A stretch of 26,664 nucleotides of DNA from the NCBI GenBank assembly GCA_003232015.1, contig QIKU01000263.1, positions 1 through 26,664 on the forward strand, read 5' to 3'. The position numbers were made by a program, and so were the translations under genes. The DNA is from Gammaproteobacteria bacterium. Lineage in GTDB: Bacteria > Pseudomonadota > Gammaproteobacteria > UBA6429. Below are positions 1 through 7,687 of the stretch, one piece after another. The stretch's first letter is position 1. The number at the start of each line of letters is the position of its first letter. The notes under the pieces are model-generated. The model saw only the letters and a program-made list of their open reading frames with translations, was not told where the DNA came from and did no database searches.

Positions 1-19
1 GATTTTATTCAGCCAATCT

Positions 20-137
20 ATGGTAGTTTGTATGGGTTCCCTCGCGACGATAAACCGCAAACCCCGCCAGGCCCGGAAGGGAGCAACGGTAGTGGTGGAT
101 TCGGGTGCCGAGGTGTAGCTCGTACAGACTGCCACCC
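20..137 (+). ncRNA. ffs: 4.5S RNA, bacterial signal recognition particle RNA (small type)
   Basis: This is the RNA scaffold of the signal recognition particle; it binds Ffh and assists FtsY docking for co-translational membrane targeting. The conserved apical hairpin is visible: CCC (72-74), GGAA tetraloop (75-78), GGG (79-81), flanked by the asymmetric internal-loop bases CAGG and AGCA typical of domain IV. The outer ends pair: bases 21-33 can pair with 122-134 over 13 positions, counting G-U pairs. The length of about 117 nt fits the Escherichia coli 4.5S RNA of 114 nt. Exact ends are estimated from the pairing; 5' and 3' processing sites are not visible. Its promoter lies upstream of the window or within the first 20 bases. 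No clear intrinsic terminator follows. dnaX starts about 150 bases downstream, a neighbourhood seen in other gammaproteobacteria. Confidence 0.95.
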
Positions 138-287
138 AATATCCTTTTAAAACAACTACTTATAGAGTAACGCTGTGTGCTGATCAGGATAATGGTGGCA
201 TTAATGACTGGGATCGGAGCCAAGAAGTCGCTAGAATGGTGGCTTTGAGTTTGTTGCTTAACCTTCATAGCGAGTTTTAGAGTCTAT

Positions 288-1967
288 ATGAGTTATCTGG
301 CCTTAGCGCGTAAATGGCGCCCGAAAAAATTCAGTGAAATGGTCGGGCAGGAGCATGTTTTACGTGCTTTAATTAATGCACTTGATGCCGACAGATTGCA
401 TCATGCTTTTTTATTTACCGGCACACGCGGCGTGGGTAAAACAACCATTGCGCGTATTTTAGCAAAGTCGATTAATTGTGAGCAGGGTATTAGTTCGACA
501 CCGTGTGGTGAATGTTCCACCTGTAAAGAAGTGGATGAAGGTCGCTTTGTTGATTTAATTGAAGTGGATGCGGCTTCACGCACAAAAGTGGAAGACACCC
601 GTGATTTGCTCGACAATGTTCAGTACGCGCCTACCCGTGGCCGTTATAAAGTCTATTTAATTGATGAAGTGCATATGCTCTCTGCGAGTAGTTTTAATGC
701 CTTGTTGAAAACACTGGAAGAACCACCCCCTCACGTCAAATTTCTATTCGCAACAACCGATCCGCAAAAATTACCGGTCACTATTTTATCTCGTTGTCTG
801 CAATTTAATTTACGTCGCCTTTCGGTTGAACGTATTTCTGGTTATTTGCACAGCCTGCTGGACAAAGAAAATATTCCGTATGAAGAAGGGGCATGTAAAC
901 AACTGGCCATTGCCGCCGATGGCAGTATGCGGGATGGCTTAAGCTTACTTGATCAGTCCATTGCCTACGGCGCGGGGACGATTAAACTTGATGATGTGGC
1001 GACGATGTTAGGCAGTTTTGATCGCCACCTTGTTATTAGCCTGGTGGAAAAACTGCTTGCGCAGGATGCCCTGGCTGTAATGACTTTGCTAGCAAAAATA
1101 AATGAGCAAGTACCGGATTTAAATGGGGTGTTGGATGCGATTTTAAACTTATTACATGGCATTGCCTTGTACCAGCAAGTACCCGATGCCTGTAATGCAA
1201 TGTTAGATGAGCAGGGTCTTGCTTTAGCAACTATCGAAGCCTTGGCAGCAACAGTCAGTGCTGAAGAAATACAACTTTTTTATCAGATTGGTTTAACCGG
1301 CCAACGGGATTTAAAACTGGCGCCGAGCATACGCAGTGGTCTGGAAATGGTGCTGTTACGGATGTTAGCTTTCAGACCTGCATCAGCTTCTGATACAGGT
1401 ATTTCGAAAACAACAAATCACCCTGCTGTGCAGCAACAGCCAGTGACTGAAAATAAAACCAGAGAAGGGGTTACGGAGAAAAAAGAATTGCCTGTGACGG
1501 TAGAGCCGACTGCATTGGATATCGAAGCGGTTAAAGAAGTTACAACGCCACTATATAATAAAACCGGGCAACAGGGCTCTCTTAGCATGAACTCCCCCTG
1601 GCATGAAATTGTTGCAGCGATGAATATTGAGGGTATGGATAAGCAGGTTGCTGAGCAATGTGTTGTTGTTCAGATAAATAACACGACGATTGTTCTAGCT
1701 TTAGCACCGGCAAGTGCCCCATTACTTAATAAAGATCGTGAAATGCGAATACAGCAGTCATTGCAGGAACTATTAGGTACCGATGTATCGCTAAGTATTA
1801 AAATGGAAGAAGTGGCAGGAGAATCACCTTCTGCAAGAGCGAAGCGTATAGAGAAGGAAAAAGTCGCCTCGGCTGAAGCGATTATCGAAGAAGATGCCGA
1901 TGTCAAATCACTGCTTGATGCCTTTGGTGGGCATCTCGAACCTGATTCAGTACAACCCCGTGAATAA
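288..1967 (+). CDS. dnaX: DNA polymerase III subunits gamma/tau
   Basis: This is the clamp-loader ATPase subunit of the replicative polymerase; tau also tethers core polymerases and the DnaB helicase. The 559-residue protein starts MSYLALARKWRP. It has a Walker A motif GTRGVGKT at residues 45-52, four zinc-finger cysteines at 64, 73, 76 and 79, a Walker B/DEVH motif near 124-130, and a sensor SRC motif in the AAA+ module. A charged, variable C-terminal half from about residue 370 corresponds to the tau-specific part. It is shorter than E. coli tau (643 aa). Codons 397-399 read GAG-AAA-AAA before GAA, and a purine-rich stretch lies shortly upstream, so a short gamma form by slippage is possible. 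The ribosome binding site is weak. ybaB follows 30 bases later, so co-transcription is likely. Confidence 0.97.
   Translation: MSYLALARKWRPKKFSEMVGQEHVLRALINALDADRLHHAFLFTGTRGVGKTTIARILAKSINCEQGISSTPCGECSTCKEVDEGRFVDLIEVDAASRTKVEDTRDLLDNVQYAPTRGRYKVYLIDEVHMLSASSFNALLKTLEEPPPHVKFLFATTDPQKLPVTILSRCLQFNLRRLSVERISGYLHSLLDKENIPYEEGACKQLAIAADGSMRDGLSLLDQSIAYGAGTIKLDDVATMLGSFDRHLVISLVEKLLAQDALAVMTLLAKINEQVPDLNGVLDAILNLLHGIALYQQVPDACNAMLDEQGLALATIEALAATVSAEEIQLFYQIGLTGQRDLKLAPSIRSGLEMVLLRMLAFRPASASDTGISKTTNHPAVQQQPVTENKTREGVTEKKELPVTVEPTALDIEAVKEVTTPLYNKTGQQGSLSMNSPWHEIVAAMNIEGMDKQVAEQCVVVQINNTTIVLALAPASAPLLNKDREMRIQQSLQELLGTDVSLSIKMEEVAGESPSARAKRIEKEKVASAEAIIEEDADVKSLLDAFGGHLEPDSVQPRE
1479..1497 (+). 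other. Candidate slippage site for a short DnaX (gamma) product
   Basis: Six A residues (1479-1484) occupy dnaX codons 398-399, just after the AAA+ and collar region. A purine-rich, Shine-Dalgarno-like AGAAGGGG lies at 1463-1470, eight bases upstream, comparable to the stimulator in E. coli dnaX. In the +1 frame (equivalent to losing one A) the reading is AAA AAG AAT TGC CTG and then TGA at 1495-1497, giving a product of about 402 residues. In the -1 frame the first stop is TAA at 1532. The zero-frame phasing differs from the E. coli A-AAA-AAG heptamer, so classical -1 tandem slippage would be less favourable. No convincing 3' stem-loop was found. This is an inference from sequence. Confidence 0.3.
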
Positions 1968-1997
1968 ATGCCATATTTAAAAATGAGGAATGAATAA

Positions 1998-2321
1998 ATG
2001 AAAGGCGGAATTGGAAATTTAATGAAGCAAGCGCAAAAAATGCAGGAAGATATGCAAAAAGCGCAGGAAGAAATGGGCAGTATCGAAGTCACTGGCCAAT
2101 CCGGTGGTGGGCTAGTTAAAGTCACAATGACATGTAAACATGACGTTAAACGTATTGAAATTGATGACAGTCTAGTCGGTGACGATAAAGATATGCTCGA
2201 AGATTTAGTCGCAGCGGCCATGAACGATGCGGTGCGTAATGTTGAAAAAACAACGCAGGATAAATTCTCCGGCTTAACCGCCGGGATGAACTTACCTGCA
2301 GGTTTTAAAATGCCATTTTAA
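1998..2321 (+). CDS. ybaB: YbaB/EbfC family nucleoid-associated protein
   Basis: This is a small dimeric DNA-binding protein of the YbaB/EbfC family, proposed to act in nucleoid organisation. The 107 residues begin [16 protein letters not shown] and end in the family-typical GFKMPF. The N-terminal helix is amphipathic and rich in Q, M, K and E. The central part carries the conserved [12 protein letters not shown] segment and a [12 protein letters not shown] helix. The length matches E. coli YbaB (109 aa). A ribosome binding site (AGGAA) lies just upstream of the ATG. The gene sits between dnaX and recR, 30 bases after dnaX and 20 before recR, the classical dnaX-ybaB-recR order, so it is probably part of one transcript. 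Confidence 0.97.
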   Translation: MKGGIGNLMKQAQKMQEDMQKAQEEMGSIEVTGQSGGGLVKVTMTCKHDVKRIEIDDSLVGDDKDMLEDLVAAAMNDAVRNVEKTTQDKFSGLTAGMNLPAGFKMPF

Positions 2322-2341
2322 ACAATGGTATTTTTAGAACT

Positions 2342-2947
2342 ATGTCGTACAGCCCACTTATTGGCCAGCTTATTAGTGCGTTAAAACGCTTGCCGGGTGT
2401 CGGCCAGAAATCTGCCCAGCGTATGGCATTTTATTTATTGCAACATGACAAGCAAGGTGCAATGCAGATTTCACAATCATTAGCATCGGCCATTGAGTTG
2501 GTGGGTGAATGCTCTCAATGCCGGGTGTTATCCGAGTCTGAGTTGTGTGAAGTTTGCAATAATCCTAAACGCAGCCAACAGCAGGTTTGTGTTGTTGAGT
2601 CACCTTCCGATGTGCAGGCCTTTGAACAGTCAACACATTATGCGGGCCGCTATTTTGTTTTAATGGGGCATTTATCTCCCCTTGATGGTGTTGGTCCCCA
2701 TGAAATTGGCCTGGATATTTTCGCTAAACAACTGGACTGTGGTGACATTACCGAAGTGATTCTGGCAACTAACCCCACGGTTGAAGGTGAAGCAACTGCC
2801 CATTATATTTCTGAAATGACAAACAAACGGAATATAAAAACAACGCGTATTGCGCATGGTGTGCCTATCGGCGGTGAGTTGGAATACGTTAATGGCTCAA
2901 CCTTGTCGCATGCGCTGGATGGGCGCAGTGTTGTTTCGGTTGATTAA
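2342..2947 (+). CDS. recR: Recombination mediator protein RecR
   Basis: RecR works with RecF and RecO to load RecA on SSB-coated gapped DNA during daughter-strand gap repair. The 201-residue protein has an N-terminal helix-hairpin-helix ([17 protein letters not shown], about 14-30), a four-cysteine zinc finger with Cys 57, 60, 69 and 72, and a Toprim domain beginning [10 protein letters not shown] near residue 80. The conserved [11 protein letters not shown] and [14 protein letters not shown] segments lie further on. The length matches E. coli RecR (201 aa). The upstream ribosome binding site is weak, so translation may be coupled to ybaB, whose stop is 20 bases away. The gene ends 10 bases from the stop codon of the convergent HDOD gene; no obvious intrinsic terminator separates them. 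Confidence 0.97.
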   Translation: MSYSPLIGQLISALKRLPGVGQKSAQRMAFYLLQHDKQGAMQISQSLASAIELVGECSQCRVLSESELCEVCNNPKRSQQQVCVVESPSDVQAFEQSTHYAGRYFVLMGHLSPLDGVGPHEIGLDIFAKQLDCGDITEVILATNPTVEGEATAHYISEMTNKRNIKTTRIAHGVPIGGELEYVNGSTLSHALDGRSVVSVD

Positions 2948-2957
2948 CTCCGAAATA

Positions 2958-4424
2958 TTATTCCCGAAGATGTAATGAGTCAAGTTGCTCCATTGCAGTA
3001 ATGGCACTGGTGCAGACTGATTTGAATAAACGATAACTGATATCGTCTACCTGGCAATCAACCGTGTGCCGGTCAGCATAAAAAAGTCCAATTTCTTTAC
3101 CCTTTACAAAAATTGACATAGCAAGGAACGAGTTGGTCACAACGAGTTTTTTAAAGTCTTTGGGTATTAATTCCCAGAAGGTGCGGCGTGTTTTATTATT
3201 GATAACTATGGCCTGTGTTTTTTGCATAAGGCGACCAAATAAATTTTCTTTATGCAGCTTTATAGTAAATCGATTAAACACAGGATCGTTGTCTGCGCCC
3301 TTAATAGAGTAAGGGATCATCGTTTGTGTTTCGGTATTTCTGGTTGCAAAAACAACCCGGTTTAAACCAATACCATCGTGCATTCCCTGTAAAACGAGGT
3401 GAATAAGTTCTTTCATTGTGCGTTTTGTTTCTGAGTTTTCTATATTTGTGATTATATTTTTAAGGACATCCCTTTGTGGAATCAAACAAATATCGGCATG
3501 TTCGTTCGGATTTTTTGCCTGGATAGTTTCTTCTTCCCGTGGATCATCTAACATAGGCAACAAGGCGGCGGCAGGGAATACGCCGTAAAAATTTGTCTGG
3601 CGGGCTACGTCAACGGCAAGTTTGTGGTTTGCAGTGGCTATTTCTGCAATGGGGATATCTAAAAAATCAGCAATTTGATTTTGAATGACCTGCGTTTTGC
3701 CACCATGCCAGTCAACGGCAGCACTGCGTGCAAGCTGAACGGCTAGCATCACGCTGTAAGCACGCGGGTATTTCGCATTTTCGGGCTTGAGTGCTTCCAG
3801 TGCCAGACTGGGCAGTTCCCATTTTCTTGCGAGCTCATAGCTAAGTTGGTTAATGGCAAAGCCAAGTACAAGGTACTGGGCTTCTTCACTTGCGATTTGC
3901 CGTCGCCTTCTTAAGCGGTCAATTTCTGCGAGTTTATCCGGGTAAATCATTGCCAGCGCCATTTCACCGATAAAGTGTATTTGCGTAGCCACAAATATTT
4001 CATCAGTGTTCATATCACGGCGATAGCGCGCCCATTCTGTGGCCTGCTCGGCAGCATGATAGGCGCGGCTAAAGGTTGTGAGTAAACGGTGTTTGGCGGG
4101 ATCTTTTAATGTTTTATCTAAATTGGCTAATTTAGCCGGGAGCAGGCTCACCTGCTCGATACCAAGCATCATTAAAGCCTGAGAAGTGGAGGTAATTTCA
4201 CTTCGTAAACTGCTATTCGATTTGGTATTGCAAACGCGTAATAAATAGAGGGTCAGGCCTGGGTCACGATTTACGATATGTGTTATTTCTTCTGTTTTTG
4301 TATCATCTTTCGCGCAAGCTCTTTTTAAGGCAACAATCGTCCTTTCCATAACCGGGAAATGGTGGTTTCCAATCTTTGTCAGAATATCCTGCAAAACATC
4401 GGCTGTACGGGTTTGTCGTAACAT
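2958..4424 (-). CDS. HDOD domain protein with C-terminal GAF-like domain
   Basis: This is a putative signalling protein of 488 residues. Residues about 15-230 form an HDOD domain; the segment HIVNRDPGLTLYLLRVCN (49-66) is the typical core, in which HD catalytic residues are absent. Residues about 310-480 look like a GAF-type sensor domain (GLNRVVFATRN, LVVTNSFLAMSIFVKGKEIGLFYADRH). HDOD proteins are non-enzymatic regulators that recur near motility and c-di-GMP genes; the partner here is unknown. The gene diverges from motA, and the shared 183-base gap carries a sigma-28-like promoter facing each way. The minus-strand promoter lies about 35 bases upstream of this ATG. No good ribosome binding site is visible before the chosen start; the next Met is residue 26, which would cut into the HDOD domain. 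Function in motility is inferred from position and promoter only. Confidence 0.85.
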   Translation of the reverse strand: MLRQTRTADVLQDILTKIGNHHFPVMERTIVALKRACAKDDTKTEEITHIVNRDPGLTLYLLRVCNTKSNSSLRSEITSTSQALMMLGIEQVSLLPAKLANLDKTLKDPAKHRLLTTFSRAYHAAEQATEWARYRRDMNTDEIFVATQIHFIGEMALAMIYPDKLAEIDRLRRRRQIASEEAQYLVLGFAINQLSYELARKWELPSLALEALKPENAKYPRAYSVMLAVQLARSAAVDWHGGKTQVIQNQIADFLDIPIAEIATANHKLAVDVARQTNFYGVFPAAALLPMLDDPREEETIQAKNPNEHADICLIPQRDVLKNIITNIENSETKRTMKELIHLVLQGMHDGIGLNRVVFATRNTETQTMIPYSIKGADNDPVFNRFTIKLHKENLFGRLMQKTQAIVINNKTRRTFWELIPKDFKKLVVTNSFLAMSIFVKGKEIGLFYADRHTVDCQVDDISYRLFKSVCTSAITAMEQLDSLHLRE

Positions 4425-4458
4425 TTTGTTATGTCTAAAAATAATGAATCACCTATAA

Positions 4459-4486
4459 ATATCGGACAGATACCTGAATTACTTTA
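4459..4486 (-). promoter_or_regulatory. Candidate sigma-28 (FliA) promoter for the HDOD gene
   Basis: Read on the minus strand, TAAA (4486-4483) is followed 16 bases later by TCCGATAT (4466-4459). The sigma-28 consensus is TAAA-N15-GCCGATAA, so the -10 element matches at six of eight positions and the spacer is one base longer than usual. The same 16-base spacer occurs at the cheY promoter in this window. A transcript would start near 4452, leaving a leader of about 28 bases. Divergent from the motA promoter. Confidence 0.55.
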
Positions 4487-4534
4487 GTTTAAAACCGGGT
4501 ATATCGGAAAATTGCTATTAGTATAAATATTTCC

Positions 4535-4561
4535 TCAAGTTTTAGTGGATAAGGTCGATAC
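4535..4561 (+). promoter_or_regulatory. Sigma-28 (FliA) promoter for motAB
   Basis: TCAAGTTT (4535-4542), an 11-base spacer, and GTCGATAC (4554-4561) match the sigma-28 consensus TAAAGTTT-N11-GCCGATAA, with the TCAAG form of the -35 known from Pseudomonas. The spacer is exactly the consensus length. The predicted transcript start is near 4568, about 40 bases before the motA ATG. The stator genes motAB are class-late, FliA-dependent genes in many flagellates, which agrees. Confidence 0.75.
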
Positions 4562-4607
4562 TTTAAGGGAGAAATGTCTGGAAAGAAGAATTGTAAGGAT
4601 AAAATGA

Positions 4608-5459
4608 ATGAAGTTTTTATTTGGCCTGGTCATGGTAAGTGCTTGTGTGCTTGGTGGTTATCTGGCAGCGGGTGGTGCTTTGTTAGCCTTGTGGCAGCCT
4701 TTTGAATTAGTCATTATTCTCGGCGGCTCTATTGGTGCTTTTATTATTGCAAATACACCTAAGGTGATTAAAGAATCTGTTGCAGGTGTTTTGGGTTTAT
4801 TTAAAGGCGCAAAATATAAAAAGCAAATGTATGTGGATTTACTGGGTTTAATGTATGCATTGTTTTCCAAATCACGCAAGGAAGGTTTAATGGCTCTGGA
4901 AAATGACATTGAAGAGCCAGATCAAAGTGAGATCTTTAAAACCTATCCCAAGTTAGCGGCCAACCATCATTTAATTGATTTTATTTGTGATTATTTACGC
5001 CTGATGGTCGGTGGCAATATGAATGCTTTCGAATTAGAAAATTTGATGGATATTGAATTAGACACACACCATGCCGAAAGTCATAAGTCGTGTGCAGCGA
5101 TTATAGGCATGGGCGATGGCTTGCCTGCCTTTGGTATTGTTGCTGCGGTAATGGGGGTGGTTATTACCATGGGGTATATTAATGAACCCCCCGATGTACT
5201 TGGGCACCATGTGGGTGCCGCATTGGTGGGAACTTTCCTGGGTATTTTGATGGCTTATGGCTTTGTAAGCCCAATGGGCACGGCCATGGAATCACGAGCG
5301 GAAGAAGATACTAAATTATTTGAAGTGGCAAAAGTATGTATCATGGCAACATTAAATGGTTATACGCCACAAATTGCGGTCGAGTTTGGTCGTAAAGCCT
5401 TGTATAGCGATATGCGTCCGGGTTTTGTTGAATTAGAAGAATTTGTTAAAGGTAGCTAA
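4608..5459 (+). CDS. motA: Flagellar stator protein MotA
   Basis: This inner-membrane protein forms, with MotB, the ion-conducting stator that turns the flagellar rotor. The 283 residues show four hydrophobic segments: two near the N-terminus (about 1-25 and 33-52) and two near 165-190 and 200-222, separated by a long charged cytoplasmic loop (SKSRKEGLMALENDIEEP region) that contacts FliG. The conserved GDGLPAFGIVAAVMGVV segment is the third membrane span. The length resembles the MotA branch of E. coli and Pseudomonas rather than the shorter PomA/MotC branch, which is represented separately at 25441. An overlapping ATG at 4604 is in another frame. motB follows 15 bases later. Transcription is likely from the sigma-28 promoter just upstream. 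Confidence 0.96.
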   Translation: MKFLFGLVMVSACVLGGYLAAGGALLALWQPFELVIILGGSIGAFIIANTPKVIKESVAGVLGLFKGAKYKKQMYVDLLGLMYALFSKSRKEGLMALENDIEEPDQSEIFKTYPKLAANHHLIDFICDYLRLMVGGNMNAFELENLMDIELDTHHAESHKSCAAIIGMGDGLPAFGIVAAVMGVVITMGYINEPPDVLGHHVGAALVGTFLGILMAYGFVSPMGTAMESRAEEDTKLFEVAKVCIMATLNGYTPQIAVEFGRKALYSDMRPGFVELEEFVKGS

Positions 5460-5474
5460 GTTAAGGAATAACAC

Positions 5475-6449
5475 GTGGCAGGGGATGATAAAAAACAACC
5501 GATAGTCATTAAGAAGATTGTCGCAGGTGGTCATGGCCATCATGGTGGTGCATGGAAAGTGGCCTATGCCGATTTTGTAACAGCGATGATGGCATTCTTT
5601 TTGTTACTCTGGTTATTAGGGATTACCGATGACGCGAAGCGTGACGGGATCTCTGACTATTTTAAGAACCCGGCTGGCATTAAGGGTGTTGGCGGTGCCA
5701 GTACCAGCATGATTAAACTCGGTGGTGCAAAAGAAATGCCCCGTGGAGACAGAACAAGAAACCAGGATGTAAGTCAGACGACAGAACAGCCCGAGCGCAA
5801 AAAAGGTGAAGCCGATTTACAGGTGGACGGCAATAGAGCAAGCGAATCAGCTGAAGAACAAGCGAAACGCAAAGCAGATAAAAAGACTTTAGATAATTTA
5901 CTGCAAGTATTAAAGAAAGCCATCGAACAAAGCGCATCGTTAAGAAAATTCAAAGAGCAGCTTTATCTGGATATTACCCCTGATGGATTGCGTATTCAGA
6001 TCTTTGATAAAAAGAACCGCCCAATGTTTGATTTAGGCAGTGCTAAATTAAAACCGTATACAAAGAAAATATTATATGAAATAGCAAAAATAATTCAGAC
6101 TGTTCCAAACCGGATTAGTATTAGTGGGCATACCGATGCAACCCGTTTTCACAAAGGCTATGTCATCTATGAAAATGATTATGGTGAAGAGATTAAGTTG
6201 CCTTATACCAACTGGGAGTTATCCGCAGACAGGGCAAATGCTGCACGTCGAACCCTGTTGAAAGGTGGTGTTAAAATAAAGCAAATTGGCCGGGTTATCG
6301 GGTTTTCATCGTCTGTTTTATACAACAAGAAGAATAAAACCGACCCAAGCAATCGGCGTATTACTATTATTGTTATGAACAGGGAGTCCGAGTTTGATAT
6401 GAAGCTAACTGAAGGTGCGGCTGCGGTGAAGCAGGAGCTTACGCACTAG
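5475..6449 (+). CDS. motB: Flagellar stator protein MotB
   Basis: MotB is the stator partner that carries the proton-binding aspartate and anchors the complex to peptidoglycan. The 324-residue protein has a basic, His- and Gly-rich N-terminus (VIKKIVAGGHGHHGGAWK), then a single membrane helix with the conserved AYADFVTAMMAFFLLLWLLG, in which Asp33 is the expected ion-binding residue. A charged, probably unstructured linker (about 75-150) leads to an OmpA-like peptidoglycan-binding domain (IQIFDKKNRPMFDLGSAKL, then ISISGHTDA near 215, then the NRRITIIV end). The start is GTG, with AAGGAA upstream at suitable distance. The gene ends eight bases from the convergent rsgA stop codon. Confidence 0.96.
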   Translation: MAGDDKKQPIVIKKIVAGGHGHHGGAWKVAYADFVTAMMAFFLLLWLLGITDDAKRDGISDYFKNPAGIKGVGGASTSMIKLGGAKEMPRGDRTRNQDVSQTTEQPERKKGEADLQVDGNRASESAEEQAKRKADKKTLDNLLQVLKKAIEQSASLRKFKEQLYLDITPDGLRIQIFDKKNRPMFDLGSAKLKPYTKKILYEIAKIIQTVPNRISISGHTDATRFHKGYVIYENDYGEEIKLPYTNWELSADRANAARRTLLKGGVKIKQIGRVIGFSSSVLYNKKNKTDPSNRRITIIVMNRESEFDMKLTEGAAAVKQELTH

Positions 6450-6457
6450 GCAGTTGT

Positions 6458-7366
6458 TTAGTTTTCATCAATCGAGTCAAATATCGACAGGTAACTTTCA
6501 TAACGCTGTTTGCTAATAGTCCCTTCATTTACTGCAGCAACAACGGCACAGCCGGGTTCGGCATGGTGCAGGCAGTCTCGAAATTTACATTGTTCACTAT
6601 AACGCTGTATTTCTTTAAAGCCACGTGCAAGTTCATTTTTGTCTATATTCCATAAGCCAAATTCACGTATACCGGGTGAGTCGATTAATTTCCCATTACC
6701 AGGAATCGTATAAAGATAAGCGGTTGTAGTCGTGTGCTTGCCTTTGTTGGTGCTGTCTGATATTTTTTTTGTTAATGCAGGCTGTTCGGGCAGGATGGCA
6801 TTGACGATAGATGACTTGCCTACACCGGACTGGCCGACAACAATATTCGTTTTGTTTGCCATTATACCAAGCAGTGATTCTATCCCCTGATTACTTTTAG
6901 CACTGACATAAAAAAGGGGTATATTTATATTTGAATAGTTTTGCATGTGGTTTTGTAATTGGGCAACGTTATCGTTGCCAAATAAATCAACTTTATTTAG
7001 AACAATAACGGGCGTAAAGCTGGAAAATGTTGCTGCAATCAAGTAGCGATCAATCAGGCCGTATTTAATGACATCATTGGCACTGATAACAATAATCATT
7101 TGATCAATGTTGGTCGCAATTTGCTTGGGTTTTGGGTTTAAGTTGTTGCGTCGTGACAGAACACTATTGCGTGGTAAAATTTCTGTAATAACTAGTTCAT
7201 TATTCTGTTCATTTCTATATTTAATTTTATCGCCGCATAAGGGTTTGCCGACACTTTTTAATGATTTTGCAGTAAGTAGCTGTTTGTCGGCCGTTTCGAT
7301 TTTACACTGGTTACCATAACTGGCGATAACGGTTGCAGGGTGCGTGTGTTTATTGTCTTTTGACAT
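6458..7366 (-). CDS. rsgA: Small ribosomal subunit biogenesis GTPase RsgA
   Basis: RsgA is a circularly permuted GTPase that assists late maturation of the 30S subunit near the decoding centre. In the 302-residue protein the motifs come in permuted order: an OB-fold N-terminus, G4 NKVD (124-127), G1 GQSGVGKSS (178-186), G3 DSPG (229-232). A C-terminal zinc site follows, with Cys260, Cys265, His267 and Cys273. The length is slightly shorter than E. coli RsgA (350 aa), mainly at the N-terminus. It is last in a minus-strand group (M48 peptidase, cytochrome c, rsgA) and starts 17 bases after the cytochrome gene. rsgA next to motB and close to orn also occurs in Pseudomonas. Confidence 0.96.
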   Translation of the reverse strand: MSKDNKHTHPATVIASYGNQCKIETADKQLLTAKSLKSVGKPLCGDKIKYRNEQNNELVITEILPRNSVLSRRNNLNPKPKQIATNIDQMIIVISANDVIKYGLIDRYLIAATFSSFTPVIVLNKVDLFGNDNVAQLQNHMQNYSNINIPLFYVSAKSNQGIESLLGIMANKTNIVVGQSGVGKSSIVNAILPEQPALTKKISDSTNKGKHTTTTAYLYTIPGNGKLIDSPGIREFGLWNIDKNELARGFKEIQRYSEQCKFRDCLHHAEPGCAVVAAVNEGTISKQRYESYLSIFDSIDEN

Positions 7367-7383
7367 AGCGTTATAGATAATTT

Positions 7384-7686
7384 TTATTCTTTAAAATGAT
7401 AAAAAGTGGAATTTAAGTAGTGTTGTAGATCCAGCATTTGATCTTCAGGCCAGTTTGTTCCCAGGCTGTTTTTGCAACGCTTTAGCTGGGCTTGCAGGCT
7501 GCTTAATGAGTCTATCTTGCGATCTTCTCTGGTATATATTTTATTGCCTTTATCACCGTAGATTGCTGCATGGCAGCTAGTACAGTTGCTGTCATGTAAT
7601 TGTTGTCCTCGTTCGATGTCAAGTGCAAGGCTATTGGCAGACCATGCGAGTAAAAAAGTAGTGAATGAGATCAATAAAGTTTTCAT
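7384..7686 (-). CDS. Small periplasmic c-type cytochrome
   Basis: This predicted monohaem cytochrome c has 100 residues. An N-terminal signal peptide (MKTLLISFTTFLLAWSANSLA) would send it to the periplasm. The haem-binding motif CTSCH sits at residues 35-39. Met84 is the only methionine after the initiator and is the likely second axial ligand; Cys71 is an additional cysteine of unknown role. The size and layout suit a class I cytochrome, but its redox partner cannot be read from the sequence. It starts one base after the end of the M48 peptidase stop codon and lies 17 bases before rsgA, so the three are probably co-transcribed. Family-level call is firm; physiological role is unknown. Confidence 0.88.
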   Translation of the reverse strand: MKTLLISFTTFLLAWSANSLALDIERGQQLHDSNCTSCHAAIYGDKGNKIYTREDRKIDSLSSLQAQLKRCKNSLGTNWPEDQMLDLQHYLNSTFYHFKE

Positions 7687-7687
7687 T

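Noticed and set aside
5..268. Minus-strand open frame of 87 codons covering the start of the window
   Set aside because: It lies across the SRP RNA and its flank, has no family resemblance and is explained by the RNA gene on the other strand.
1670..2221. 183-codon minus-strand frame across the end of dnaX and ybaB
   Set aside because: Ser/Ile-rich low-complexity translation, antisense to two well-recognised genes with conserved protein sequence.
2948..2957. Shared terminator between convergent recR and the HDOD gene
   Set aside because: Only ten bases separate the stops and no stable stem with a U-tract could be seen.
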